From: Oscheius tipulae
Lineage: Eukaryota > Nematoda > Chromadorea > Rhabditida > Rhabditidae
Assembly (NCBI GenBank): GCA_037178975.1
Contig: JASJZH010000006.1
Span: forward strand, 5,890,001 to 5,954,000
Direction: 5' to 3'
DNA length: 64,000 nt
A program made the translations under genes and the position numbers. Below, piece by piece: positions 48,735 through 61,192 of this stretch (its first letter is position 1; every line of letters begins with the position of its first letter). The notes beneath the pieces are model-generated. The model ran no database searches, was not told the origin of the DNA, and saw only the letters and a program-made list of their open reading frames with translations.

Positions 48735-49762
48735 ATGAAAAGGTTTTTCTCGAGGAAAAAATTGAGAAAATCAAAATCAGAAGTTGAAAAGCCCCTTGGG
48801 AACGGGAATGGCACTGTTGCCATAGATATTAGACCTTCTAAATCAGCAAATATAGTCAAGTGAGATTGAGACAATGTTCAATTTTAATTTCAATTCCAGC
48901 AATGTAGCATGTTCATCAGATGATTGGGAGGCAGTATGTTCTTCCCATGGAGAAGAACGCGCTAAAAACTTTGACTCGGAGTTGGACAAGCATATGATGC
49001 AGACGATTACCGATGTAAAGTATATGATCAAAAAGAGCAAGTATACTGCCATGAGTAAGTTGATCTTTTGACCTGCAATCATGAAATCTTCTTAGGCGAG
49101 GTCAATTTTCACAGAAGTTGTCTAGACGCACACAATTCGGTTCGAACACGGTACGGTAACAATCCGCTAGTATGGTCGGCAGAACTTTCCGACATGGCAC
49201 ATGCCTGGGCAGTCAAACTAGCCGAACGCGGGCGGATACTTTATCCGGAGATTGCAGGTAACCAATTAGATTTTGTGCCCTTATGTCTATTTTAGGAATC
49301 GGCGAAAACGTTCTGCTGAAAGAGGCAGGGGAATCTTCGCATCTTCCAACGGGTGAGGAAGTTGTCGCTGTCTGGGAAGAGGAAGCAAAGTTTTTTGACT
49401 TTGAACGACCCAGATGGAATCCAAGTAGGCCGTTTTGAATTAACGAAAACCTTATTATGGCCTTCAGAGTGTCAAAGGTTTTCCCAAATGGTTTGGAGAG
49501 ACACGACCGAATTGGGAGCAGCCCGATACTGGAACACTGCTAACAATTGTGTAGCTATAGTCTGTTTCTATCGTCCTAGTGGGAATTCAAACGCTCCGGG
49601 TAAGAGACGGTCGCTCTGAGAAAATGGAATAATTTAGGTGAATTTGCATCAAATGTACCCTCGAGAGACTGTTCAATGTCACCCGCTAGAAGTCTTGCAT
49701 CGCAGATGAAACGCACTGTCATGATCTCTGAGCCGAGTGATGCTAAGAAGAACGCATCGTGA
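48735..49762 (+). CDS. CAP-domain protein, intracellular GAPR-1/GLIPR2-like
   Basis: Exons 48735-48859, 48900-49054, 49096-49257, 49296-49424, 49468-49599, 49638-49762; 275 aa. No signal peptide: it starts MKRFFSRKKLRKSKSEVEKP, basic and polar. The CAP domain follows at about residue 95 with CLDAHNSVRTRYGNNPLVW, MAHAWAVKLAERG, GENVLL, FDFERPRW, RFSQMVWRDTTELGAA, CVAIVCFYRPSGN. Lack of a signal peptide and the KEAGESSHLPTGEEVVAVW spacer match Golgi-associated GAPR-1-type proteins rather than secreted venom-allergen types. The conserved GHFTQ motif reads QRFSQ, replacing the metal-binding His with Arg. A Ser/Lys tail follows the domain. A tttttcag acceptor is one base before the ATG. It converges with the BBIP1-like gene. 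Confidence 0.88.
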
Positions 49763-49980
49763 TTCGGATTGCTCACTATTTCACTATTTAACTATGATAG
49801 AGCTTACAATTTTGAGGTGCTTTTCCGGCACTTCGGGGGCAAAAACCATTTTCAAACCAGGCTTTCTTTCTTTTCCCTCAGTTCAGAGCACCCGGTCATC
49901 GTTCGTTCTCGTGATCTCTTTCTGCCTGTGCATTTAATGTTCAAGTGCTTAGGATTAAATTTTCATTATTAGGTTGTTAC

Positions 49981-50294
49981 TTAATCATCTGCAGTCCACA
50001 CTTCCGTCTGCTTTTCAGCATCGTCGGTCTCGGGTTGTTCGGCTGATTCCTAAATATTGGCATAGAACTGGTCAAAAATATGAGAAAAACCTCGACCACA
50101 GTTTCCATTTCTTGCTGCTGCTTTGTTTGGAGAATCATTCGTTCAGCTTCTCGTTGCATTTGTTCCAGTTTCTCCATGGTGATCGTTTTCATTGGAAGAA
50201 GTTTGGGCTTGCAAAAGATGGGGCAGAGCTCTTCGCTGTTGAAAACCATTCCATCGCTAAGAGGGACTAGCTCTTTGAGTTCCGGATCAGTCAT
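49981..50294 (-). CDS. bbip-1: BBIP1-like BBSome subunit
   Basis: Two exons, 50294-50091 and 50049-49981; 90 aa. The core segment CKPKLLPMKTITMEKLEQM closely matches the conserved block of BBIP1/BBIP10 proteins, followed by the expected long charged helix (REAERMILQTKQQQEME) and an acidic tail. BBIP1 is the smallest subunit of the BBSome, which carries membrane cargo into and out of cilia and helps organise cytoplasmic microtubules. The 41-nt intron has clean ends. The start is chosen because its ATG lies two bases after a cactacag acceptor; the frame is open further upstream, but that extension is not protein-like. It is 219 bases tail-to-tail from the CAP gene. Confidence 0.85.
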
Positions 50295-51251
50295 CTCTGT
50301 AGTGTTTAGATAATGTGTAAACAAAACCGAGCAAGTAAAGCAAAAGCAATGTAAAGAACATGGACGTTGCCATAGAAACTGGATGCTTATTTCATAGAAA
50401 CTGGGAATTTGTGGCTTGATTCTCTTCAAATCGACAAAAAGAGCTTTTCCGTCAATGTCAAAACTACATGTTACGTCTGTCCGTCTATCCACTCAGCATT
50501 TTCCTCTTTGCTGGTCATTTGGTCTTTTGGAAACCACTGGACGAAAGCAGCAGACGACAAGAAGGTTAGAGACACAGAGGAATCTCAAACACCTTTTGTA
50601 AACCGCGATCTAATCAAAAAACTCTCATGAAAACTTGTTTTTAATTTGCCACGTATTTAAACCCATTGTTTAAACCTCCTAAGACGTTGTTTCCGATTAA
50701 TTTTTGTAAGTTACTGAAGGTTTTAAACAGAATTTATTTGTACGTAAGTTGGCGCCACCAACCGTAGTGCATCTATGACGTTAAAGTGAAAATGTGATAA
50801 GAAATAAACAGAACCAGCATTTGTTTGACACCCAGAATAACTAATGTTATCTGTTTTTGATGACAATTTGAATCCAAGTGGTTAATGGACTACGAAACTA
50901 TATCATTCTACTCGATATAACTCTTTGGGATAGTTACTATTAGTATTCAGTCTTTTGGAGCTATGAAAACGTGACTTTCAGCCACTCATTAGAAACAATT
51001 CACATTTCAGTGCCTGCAGTTTCCACAATTTTTGTCGAATTCGTCGCTTCAGTGCTTCGTTTTTTGAAACCATTTATTTATTGAGAACAGCCTCGAGCAC
51101 CTTTATTACAACGTTGCAAAAACAACCCGTACGTGAATTGGCTCAATCTCGCTTACAATAATGACACATAAGAATGCGATAAAATGGTGAACACTTGGCC
51201 AATCTAAACAAAGACAGACACCGGTATCAGTCAACTAGAAAAGGGAAGGAG
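50295..51251. other. Short intergenic stretch, no gene recognised
   Basis: Promoter region of the BBIP1-like gene and 3' flank of the DMSR-like GPCR. No exon seen. Confidence 0.5.
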
Positions 51252-53495
51252 TCAAATATTTAAAAACTGCTTCTCCTTCACTGTCCCGTTTGTGATGGCT
51301 GCCGCAAGAGCACTATTGTCGAAACCATTTGCAGTTTCTCTGAAAATATTTGCTTAGTGTACACTTGGTCAGAAAGTTTACCTTTGAACTGGTGATGCCG
51401 AATTTCTACCGATTTCCGTACTTGGAATGGGAGAAGGTGCCAATGGCGTCAGTGGAGAGATTCGGGTGTCGGCAGTGCATCTAGTCAATTCAGTACTATT
51501 TCTTCTAACTCTAGCGTTACCACCCATTACCTGAATCGAGTTTCATTACTTTGCCATCAAATTATCTACCTTGATTGTAGCCGTTTCACTGTTATTCAAA
51601 GACGTCGTACAAGCACTCCCATTCAGTTCCGTCGGACGGAGAAAAGACATTTTCGTGTATGCATCCGAAGGTCGTCTAATACTATTCCTACGTTTATTGC
51701 AATCTCCACTCGAGGGGATGAAGACCCTTCGGAATTCCTAAATAGCTTTTTCTTGAGACTGTCCTAGGGAACAACTGACGTTTCTGAATTGACCGCTCAT
51801 GGAGCAATAGATGATAAAAGACATGCAGGCACCGCAGAGTGACAGAAGATCAAGGAGATCACCCAGATTGTTGTAGACGTGAACTCGAAACTCTTCGGAA
51901 AACATTCCTAAATGTTGACAATCATCAGGTAAACCTTCAACGGAACCTGAGAGCACAGCCATTATGCCTTGGGGCATTTCTGTGAACAACATGACAAAGA
52001 CAATGGCCAGAAGCATTTGAGTGGTCCTGTCGGCCCTTTCGCCACGTCCTCTGAAAAAATCTTTTTGAAACACCCTAGCATTGTTTCTACCTTTGACTGC
52101 CATGTCTTTGTATTTTGTCACCAGCTGGTGTTAGACTCATCTTCCCGTTTCGTGTTGCTGCTGTCGTATTGTTGTGTCTCGATGTTTTTAGTAGCCTTTG
52201 TCTGTTCTCTTTTACCTGAATGAGCTTTCTGCTATTTTATTTCCCACAGATTCAAACCTCCTTTAGGATCTTTAACAGTAACCACACAAATAGCGAGAGG
52301 AGACAGCATGGAACGACTTTGAAGACAAACCCAGAGATCCAAAAAGCTAGTCGGAAAACAAAACAGCTTTGAGCCAATGCAATTTCGGCTATTCCGGGAA
52401 GGTAAGCAGGAGCTTTCCAGAGAGTAGCATCCGTTACTTTGCAGGCTTCTCGCAATCTGAGACAATTCTATTAGACCCAACTGCAAAGCTGCTTACAATT
52501 TCTCTTCTATTTTGTAGGTTAGAAAGTTGGGAGCGTTGACCATGGCCACGAAGGCGATCGTACCCGCAATTGCAAAGTAACTGTGCTTCAGACCAATTTG
52601 CATTCCACCCATATTGCCCCGACTCCTCAGTGTCATGTAGCGGATCAGTGCAAGCATGACTGAAAATGGCTGTTTCTTGATGCTGCTCTCTTGCAACCGC
52701 TTTTCTCGCCCTCGAGACGACGCTTTAAGGTAATCGACGGCAAACTCCCGCCCGATGTATGTAAATTGCGGCAATTGCCCCATATGTTGAATTGAATTGA
52801 CAAAAGACTTCGTGTGCCGTGATTCCACTTTTGATCACCTCACACAAAAAGAGTTCAGTTCAATTGAATAACAAAAGTAGTTCAATTAGGCGTCCAGACC
52901 GATTCGTCAAGATTCTCTAGAGAGAGAAAAGAACGCCGCGCGTTCTTCAATTAAATAATCACCTGAGAGCCATACGGACGAACTGTGTCCCACGAGAGAA
53001 ATGTGCGCGTGAGCTATCAAGAAAAGCGCCCAGGCATAGCTCCAGTGTCTTGGATGGCAGTGCTTAAAGGCGACGAACGAGTAGTGTGTCGTGTAGATGA
53101 GATTCGAAAAGAGGACCACAGTATCGCAACAGGCCATCGCTGTCAGTATCATATTCACCGGTGTCCTCATCGTTCGTCTAAATAGTCACATGTGGTTGTT
53201 TCTATTAACTTTGCTCGTTCAACTACGGAACCCGCTCACAATTACGGACTATGCAACCAGACCAATGATCAAATGAACTTACCGAGTTAAAACGACAATG
53301 TTGCAGAAATTGGCGACTGTACCCAATACACACATAATGATTGATAAATAAGTGTGAATGGGACGATAGAACAAGTGAACCTCCCTAAATATTGTGAGTA
53401 GGTTGGTTCATAAGACAAAAATACCTAAACCATCCATAGAAGACACTTTCATTGGGAAGGTGTACGAGGACTGTTTGGCACTGAATTGTATCCAT
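51252..53495 (-). CDS. DMSR/myosuppressin-receptor-like peptide GPCR
   Basis: Ten exons: 53495-53425, 53384-53283, 53177-52963, 52659-52497, 52456-52258, 52215-52091, 52050-51780, 51737-51570, 51530-51382, 51339-51252; 516 aa. An NES sequon is in the short extracellular N-terminus. TM1 is in IIMCVLGTVANFCNIVVLTR, TM2 RTPVNMILTAMACCDTVV, TM3 HAHISLVGHSSSVWLSVML, leading to ALIRYMTL in place of DRY. TM6 has RADRTTQMLLAIVFVMLFTE followed by MPQGIMAVL and TM7 NLGDLLDLLSLCGACMSFII leading to YCSMSGQFR. The TEMPQG and RTTQML motifs are diagnostic of the myosuppressin/DMSR/sex-peptide-receptor group, which binds FMRFamide-related neuropeptides and usually couples to Gi/o. The C-tail is Ser/Thr-rich, suiting arrestin regulation. 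Intron 3 (303 nt) is unusually long. Confidence 0.92.
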
Positions 53496-56400
53496 TTCTT
53501 TCTAGTCGTTCTTCATCTGAAACTGGCATGTTTTTCCTGATTAGTTTCGAGGCCGAATAGAGAAGTTATTGAAGCATTACACGTGTTTTGAGATGGCTTG
53601 ATGGATGAGGATGTTTGGGTCAAAGTTTTCGAATATAAAGCATTAGCGGAGGTGTATGGAAGGCCAACAAAAGTAGTAAAAGTGAGAGCTTCGTGGCAAT
53701 TAGTGGAACGGGGCAACAGATCCCGCGGACATCCGATGCCGTAGAGTTATAATACTGTCACATGGATCACATTTGACACCCACTTGACTACCACTCAGTC
53801 TTTTTTTTGCTCGAAGATTCTTTAAAAAGTCTAGTTCTCGATGCCGCGAGCTATTTTTTCCCCACAGAAGCCAGTGAAATAATGCAATTGCTCGACGGGT
53901 TATTAAGGGAATAAACGAATTAAGGTGGTGTATTCCAAATGGCTACAAAACAACTACAGTCGTGTGCTGAATAATTAACGTTTTGCAGGTGAACTGAGTT
54001 GATTGAGCATGCGTTCTGAGGATAGCGAATGAGCGGAAGGTTTTCGGATCACACTCTTTCTTTGACTCTCTCACTCCTGCAGTCTCTGGAAACTCGACAC
54101 CCGTCCGCGGCTGAAATTGTCGCGACACAAAAGACAGCGTGAAAAACACACAAGAGCCTGAAGAGCCTAGTTGAAAGGCAGCCAGTTGATAGTGTAATCA
54201 AGCAGTTTTCAGTACTCGATTGGTAAGTAACAGTGACTAAACATATACGGGTGTCGGCCCGGTGAGTGGCTCAATCAAGTGCTACTTAATTGGACTCGGA
54301 CTGCTGAAATTCCGCCACTCGCCGTCACACCGACGCGCCGGAAAACTGCCATTAACAGGCGTAGGAGCTTTGTGCGGAAGAACTTGCCCCCAGTTATTTC
54401 CAACTGCTCATATTTTTAATCGAGGTCTTTTTTTATAACGCGGAAGTCATTTTGCGCGCTTCCAAGCGACTAAAATTGTATTTGAAGTTGGCGCGTAGTG
54501 GATTAGTAGCTGAAAAGTGGATAAGCTTGCAGACTTTCGTTTACAAGAAGTAGTTGAAATCTTCAGGAAGAAAATGTCAAAGTCAGGGGTTTATAAATAA
54601 GGCGACGAGTGCGCAGAATAATGGAGAAGCCTCTTGAACTTTGTTATCGGGAGAGGCGGAGTTGGAGTGAAGTTGCCCTTCCGTCAAAAAAGATTTCTGC
54701 GTTAAGAATTGACTCAGAATAAGGCTAAACCATTGATTAAGGTGCTTGCTACTCATTTGTTGTGTGTAGTCTCGAGTTCATCGCGCACAATTTAATAAAA
54801 AAGACTACTTTGCGAAGCATCCCACTCAAAGTTAGCCTCAGAAGTGAGCTCATTCTTTCACATACTCCAAAATATTTCTCCCAGCCACTTTACTCGCAAG
54901 ACTGTGTTTATACAGTTCGAACAGCTGCAAAAGTTCTTTGCTGCCGCCTTTTCTCACATAATGTCATCTTTGTTGACACACAACTAACCCTCGCAACTGT
55001 TGACGACTTCTCAAATTATGTGAGATCATTTTCACCAAAACATGAAATCCTAAAGTGATTTGTGACACTTAAAGGTGGTTTCAAACTTTGGAGCAGAGAA
55101 AAAATACGCGGAATGTAACAAAACCAATCGGATCATTTGAGCGCGAAAACCGGAGATGGATAATTTGTGGCCGAATATCGTTTCTAATGTTGTAAAGTCA
55201 TCACGTGCGTGATCTCGATATAAGAAAGCAGCGAGGAAGCCTGGAAAATGAAGAAAAAGAGGATGATAGAGCACTTGTCTCATTATTAGCTAAATGACAT
55301 GTGGATAAGGGGCAGACTGATCAGGTTGGTGAAGAATAACAGGAAAAAGATGGTCATTGACATACGTCAGTACTCAGAGATTGAACTTGTTTTGTGAGAA
55401 AAGTAGGTGGATAAAGAGTCAAGTGGCCTCGTCCTATGCTGCTGAGTATGTCAAAATAGCAGTCTCTGCTCTGACCAAATGAAGGGAAGTATAGCGGATC
55501 TGGGGACACCCCCTAGTAGCCCTCACTTTCATCACAAATAAGGATCAGCGATTACGAACAGGGAGGCGGACAAGCTTCCTGTTATTGCCCCCTCAGGACC
55601 CTTTCTATTGGCTTAATCTTTGCAAATGTTTAGGAGTCTGCGTCTAGAAGAAACTCGGAAATCAACCGGAAACCATTTGACTTTTTATTCACTAAGGGGT
55701 AACAATTAAAGGATTTGCCCAATTTCGTGTGGGCCATTGGCCACGCACTAGGACTGCAGAGGGACATCACCGGGAATGGCGTAATTTGGCTGCATCACAA
55801 ACAGGCCCACATGAAAACAATTGAGCAATTTCCCAGCTAGAAAATAGATCTTTTTAAGCGAAATCTCAACAATTCGTGTTCCAGAACGGAAGTACGTTTT
55901 TCACGCATGTAAGGGCGCTTATTCGTTTGTGGTCAAGGTAGGAGACACCCATGTCCTGGCAGATCGTGTTGGACAGAAACGATAAGTTGTTTTTCATGAG
56001 GTGACATTGGGAGGCGCGACACGTCCGTTGAGGATAATACATTCTTTTTGGACAAAAGAATTTTGGATGAAAAGCCGTCCACGAAGAGAAAAACAGAGAA
56101 CAAGGAAAGCTAACGAAAATGACGACTGAGATCTATACAGACCGACATAATATGCAGAGTCGCCTACGATAAGATAATGTTGTTTATTTACGAAATTGGG
56201 CCTTAGGGGCTCTGGCCAGAGACAATCAGCGGGTAAACATTTCCACGTCGGGTCATGTTGTCTAAGTTTCTTTCCGAACAGTAGATTCCCAGAGGGTTCA
56301 AAAAGGGTCATTAGACACTAAAAAACTGCTCTTTCTTTAAACTGGAAGGGAGCTCCGGGGAATTTTATGTTGCTGTTTTCGTTCGAAAGGCAACCCAAAT

Positions 56401-59400
56401 CAGAATTGCTAGTGGGAGAATCTGACCGGTGCTTCCGTTGAACGTCGAAAACAAAGACCTCCATCGCTTTCCGTATGAGGAAACTTCCTTTCGAGACAAC
56501 TTTCCTGACGGGAATAGCTGAACAGAGAGAGTCAACCCCGTCCGATCGGTCATACTCAAAGATGACATGCATGAAGCCTATGGATGAAAAAGGCAAAGGA
56601 ACACTTTTGACCTCGAGCAAAGAGGGGCTCCTCTTCAGACAATAACGAAAGACTCTGAAAAAAAGTGGCTAGTGGATGAACTCGCCATATAAACATGGGG
56701 CTTGTGTCACCATGACCAGCAATGCGATGAGGCTCATGGGACATATAAAACGGCAAAAAGTCTAAAAGGCTCGATGATTCAAACAAATCAGAGAAATGTT
56801 TGGAGAGAAACTTAATCGACAGACACGTGGGGAGTGGAATTGCGTTAAGCCGCCATATTGACGCCCAACTCTCTATTTTTTAGCAACCTTGTCAGCTGAT
56901 GTAGGTAGTTTTGAGGTCGACCTTTTGGATATGCCTCGCAAAGTGGCTTAGGTATACGTTTTTGCAAATGTCGTCAACTTGGAAATGTATTGAAATTGAC
57001 GGGAAGATTGGTAGGCTGCTGTTAAAGGAGTGTTCCTCCGTTGCTGTATTATGCAAAGAAGAGCAACCCCATTAAACCAAATAGCTGGAACCCTACGTTA
57101 TAGTGAAATCCTAATAAAAAATAACAACACATAGCTTTAGTCCGAGCTGGATATATATACGCTCTTCTTTCCCCCGCTCCGCATGGCAACGGATGCGCGT
57201 CTACGTGGCAAAGCTGAAAAAGAAGGGCGTAACTAGGTCGAATGTTTCAGATAGTTGCAGGAAGGATCAACTACTCGTTAACGCGCGAGTCTGAACCGAT
57301 CGCTGTGGGGGCCGAAGCGGATTATCCGGAATGCAAAACGCCATGGGACATTCACACATACGGCAACGGAAGAAACAATCAACACTTTCACGAAGGCGCA
57401 CAGGAGATGAAGATTTCCGGAAGGCGCCCGTCAAGGATATTTTAAGATAGGAAGGGAAGGCAAAGGAATATCTGATTTGTGGCTCAATATTGATAATGGG
57501 TGGTGAAAACAGAAACACGAACAGCTGCTAAAGAGAACACACACGAGAGCATCTGTTTAAATTTGCTGTACTCGTTCGTCCAAATTGTTCGACTGAATGG
57601 CATCCAGAGAAAAGAACAAATGGGTCTCCAGAAAACCACCAACGGAATGGATGCTCCGCAATGCGAAAAAACTTGAAATATCCCATTGCCCAGATGTATT
57701 CTTGGGTGTGAATGATCAGTATGCAAAGTACTGCATATTCACAAAAAGTCGTTTTTTAAAACAGACAGTGTTTTGGAGTTGTGCGTGTGATTATTACACA
57801 CAATATTATTGCTCTTTGAAGCGTAATGATGTTTAGGAAACTCTTTCTCTTTCCACGAGCTTTGGCGAAAAGCTCACGCGACATTTCTCCCACATAAGAC
57901 GGACCATATTAGACCAAAATGAGAGGGTGGATATGAGAAAGCCTGGCGTGAGAAAAGTTACCCCAAATAAGTTAAAGATTCACGAGTCATGCGCAGTATT
58001 TTATGTCCTTAAAAGGGGTATTTGGATATTTATAGATAGAGTTTTGGCCTTTCCGGTAGATTTTCGGTCATGAATAGTAGCTTGAAGGGGCGTTTCTCTA
58101 CAACGAACCTAATAAAGATTCAAACATGATGAACAACATTGTACAGACAGAAACGAGCCTAATTTGGGTTCTATGGTGATCTTCCGACACGTCTTCTCAA
58201 AAACCAGCCGCCGACATTTGAGGATATCTCGCCAAGAGGAAGCTTTTGCAGTTTTGATGAGGCTGGTTAATGGATTCAGGAAAAACAAAATGGATTTCAA
58301 TAGAGGGTGAGGGCTCATATGAGAAAACGGATCCGTAAGCAACAACATTCATCCAATGAGCAGGATTTTATCTTTTTTTTCTACTACACGAGGTTGCGGA
58401 GAAAACTAGCCAGACGGAGACACAAAATGGAGGTATAGAAATTCAAGAAGAGCATCAGATTTCGCGGTTCCATGGGCAGTCATACACCATTAGCAAGCAA
58501 ACCAAACTGAAACAACGTCTTTGCAACATTCTAATAGAGGATGAATCTCGTTTGTGTCACCTACAGATGGTATGATGCAACTGACATACCAATCTACGTT
58601 GTCAACAGGACAAAACACGAACAAGGTTTCGTGATTTGAGAGGAGGCGCGGAAGCTTCCACAGGAACAGACTAGCGCGTCCGAAAGTTGAAGTGAGCGTC
58701 AAAATTGAATAAAGTGATAATTTGCCGAACGGCACACAATGCGGAGAAACGAGTTAGTGCCACCCGGCAGCGGTAGCGGTCACATATGGAGGAATTGGTT
58801 CGAAAGCTCATCTGGCTGAACGAAAAATCAAGATGCTTCTTGCAAAATTCAGATAAAGGAAGTAGAAAAGGAATACAGCGCGCAGGAGGGAGAGCAAATT
58901 GCAACACAGCGGAGTATGCCGTCTTCATCAAAACGCAAATTGGCGTCAGGACAAGTGCGAAAGTGTTGAATAAGGAGGAAGAGAGGTCTAGCCTCTGTCA
59001 CTGGCGTCACTTTTGAGGGAGTCAATTTGTCCTCTTAAGCCGTTGAAATCGTTGTAAAGAGCGCCACCTGGCGCGTCAGATAAAGGGACACCGCATGAAA
59101 CAATGACATTTTCTTTCAAGCAAAAGATAGAGCACATGAATCCACCCCACTTAAAAGTGGTGTAGACTCCAAACTCATGCTCTAAAGGCGAAGAAAGGCC
59201 ACATGTTCAAGACAAATAAGAGTTCTGAACATAAGTATTCTGGAGAAACCTTTTGTTCTGCAAGAGAGAAAGGCTAGCTTCTCGTTAGAGACATGTTTTA
59301 TACCCGAACATGTTCGCGGAGGAGGAGAAGCAGTGTGAGAATAATAGATAATTTAATCGTATTGCCTGGAATTGATCGCGGGAGCGATGTTCCAATCGAA

Positions 59401-60868
59401 CTATGAGAGATGATGGTGCGCTGCACAATCCACACAAAGCTGGGACACTTTTGCCCCGCACAGCTGAACAAGCCTCATGACTGTTTGCCCTTTGCGATAT
59501 CCTCGTGTAGGAGAAGTATCAAAGCGTCGGTGCAAAGACCGTCCAAGCCTATTGTGGCTCCAATGGATAAAAAATGCGCAGTGAACTCCACACGTACGAC
59601 AGTTCACAGTGGCAGCGGCTATTTTTAAGTAGGATTGTGTCCGGTGGAGAAGTGCAAATCCAGGCATTATATTTCAGCCCGAGAGACCAGTGATGGACTA
59701 AAGAATTCACACTCCCTGGGGAAGCCATCATCGTTGCTCGCATAATAATATGGAAATATACTACTAATGGTTTTATTAAGGATTGCTCCGTGATCTCTAA
59801 AACCTTGGGAAACAAAGCAGTGACGTTGTAGAGGCAGTGAGAAAAAAAGACCTGTTGACAGCATGTATAACAGTCTTGCAACGGGAAAGGTTACAGGACA
59901 CATGACACGCTGAGGCTCAATAAAGACCAAAATTGAGGCAACGAATCCCTAGAAGTAGTATCAACAGAATGTGTCGATACATGGGAGATGTTTCAGTATG
60001 GATATGTGAGTCTGCAGAGCTATAAATACGTGTGGCATTATGAGATCGGCTTGTTGGCGACTGCAAAGAAGAAATTGGGTACTCGCCCATGAGGACTTCT
60101 CAGAATCAGATTTCCTGCATGCTTCTTTGAGTGACCGAATTAATATAATTATGAGAAAATGTTCTTCATGAAGAGACGTCAATAATTGATCAGGGGGAAA
60201 AGAAAGAAGAGGACCGAGGACCGCAGATTATTAAGAAGAAATCTGTGGTACGTCTGCATCGCCGAGGCAAATATCCAGGTCACTCATAGCCTCGGGCAAC
60301 GCCTGTTATTACTATTATTCAAATTGGAGATAGAAGGAGCGAGGCTGCCTCAAGTAAATATGTGGACTTCTGGAAGGGGAGATGGACACTGCTCAGCTCT
60401 TTTGTTGCTCATTCCTGGAAATTTTTAAAAAAATGAAACTGATCCGACTCGCGCTTCAACAAGTTACTAGTAGAAGTTTGCAGAAGATCACGAGAAAGTG
60501 TCACGCGCTTCTTGAAACTAAAACGGGTGGTTATCCGATTTCGCGAGTGGATCAAATTTCAAGAGATAACTTTTTTTGTTGTTAAACTTGCCGGAAACAG
60601 CAGATTGTCTAATCAACCGAGTTCAAATGGGCAACTTGCTCAGCAAAGGCTCGGGTGAACTTCAAATTTATGCTACCCAAGAGACAAAAAGTCAAGAACC
60701 GAGCAGAAAAGAGGAGAGAAGCGAAGACAATGAATTATTAGGGTTGAAAGGGAGCAGAAAGTGGCAAAACTTCTGAGATGAACGACTAGACATCGAGAAG
60801 TAATATTCGTCTCTAGATAACTTGCTCAAACTATAAATAGGTGTCATGTCTTTGGACTCCTCTATAAT
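53496..60868. other. Long purine-rich intergenic stretch, no confident gene
   Basis: About 7.4 kb, with the plus strand A/G-rich (about 60-70% in the lines I counted near 57.4, 58.8 and 60.7 kb). Open frames are short and unconvincing. It should include the upstream region of the DMSR-like gene. No repeat family, RNA gene or mobile element was recognised. Confidence 0.4.
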
Positions 60869-61192
60869 TCATGAAAAGACTTCAGATGACTGGTCTGATG
60901 TTGAATGAGTCATCTCAGAACTTTTTTTTTTTGTCAAAACATAGGTCATAAACGAAAACATAACTTGGTATTCAATCACTGCGGCAAAGTTCATTGGCGG
61001 GTCAATTATGTCAGAAGCAGGGTCAAAACCACTAGAACGATCACGAACGAATGATAACAAATGAGGTTTGGCTTCTTTCAAAACGTTCAGATAATACTCT
61101 GTGTAGGTGGTGTAGATGTACTTAAATGATTGAACAACTATGTTTGGTGATCCAACATATTTCTCTTGTGCAACTTTACTTGCCCCCATCAC
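60869..61192 (-). CDS. Hypothetical 107-aa open frame
   Basis: Starts MMGASKVAQEKYVGSPN, with YIYTTYTEYYLNVLKEAKPH and DPASDIIDPPMNFAAVIEYQ, ending in a Ser/Thr-rich tail. The composition looks more protein-like than neighbouring frames, but no family is recognised, no splice partner was found, and the surrounding region is otherwise non-coding. It could be a relic or a chance frame. Confidence 0.25.
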   Translation of the reverse strand: MMGASKVAQEKYVGSPNIVVQSFKYIYTTYTEYYLNVLKEAKPHLLSFVRDRSSGFDPASDIIDPPMNFAAVIEYQVMFSFMTYVLTKKKSSEMTHSTSDQSSEVFS

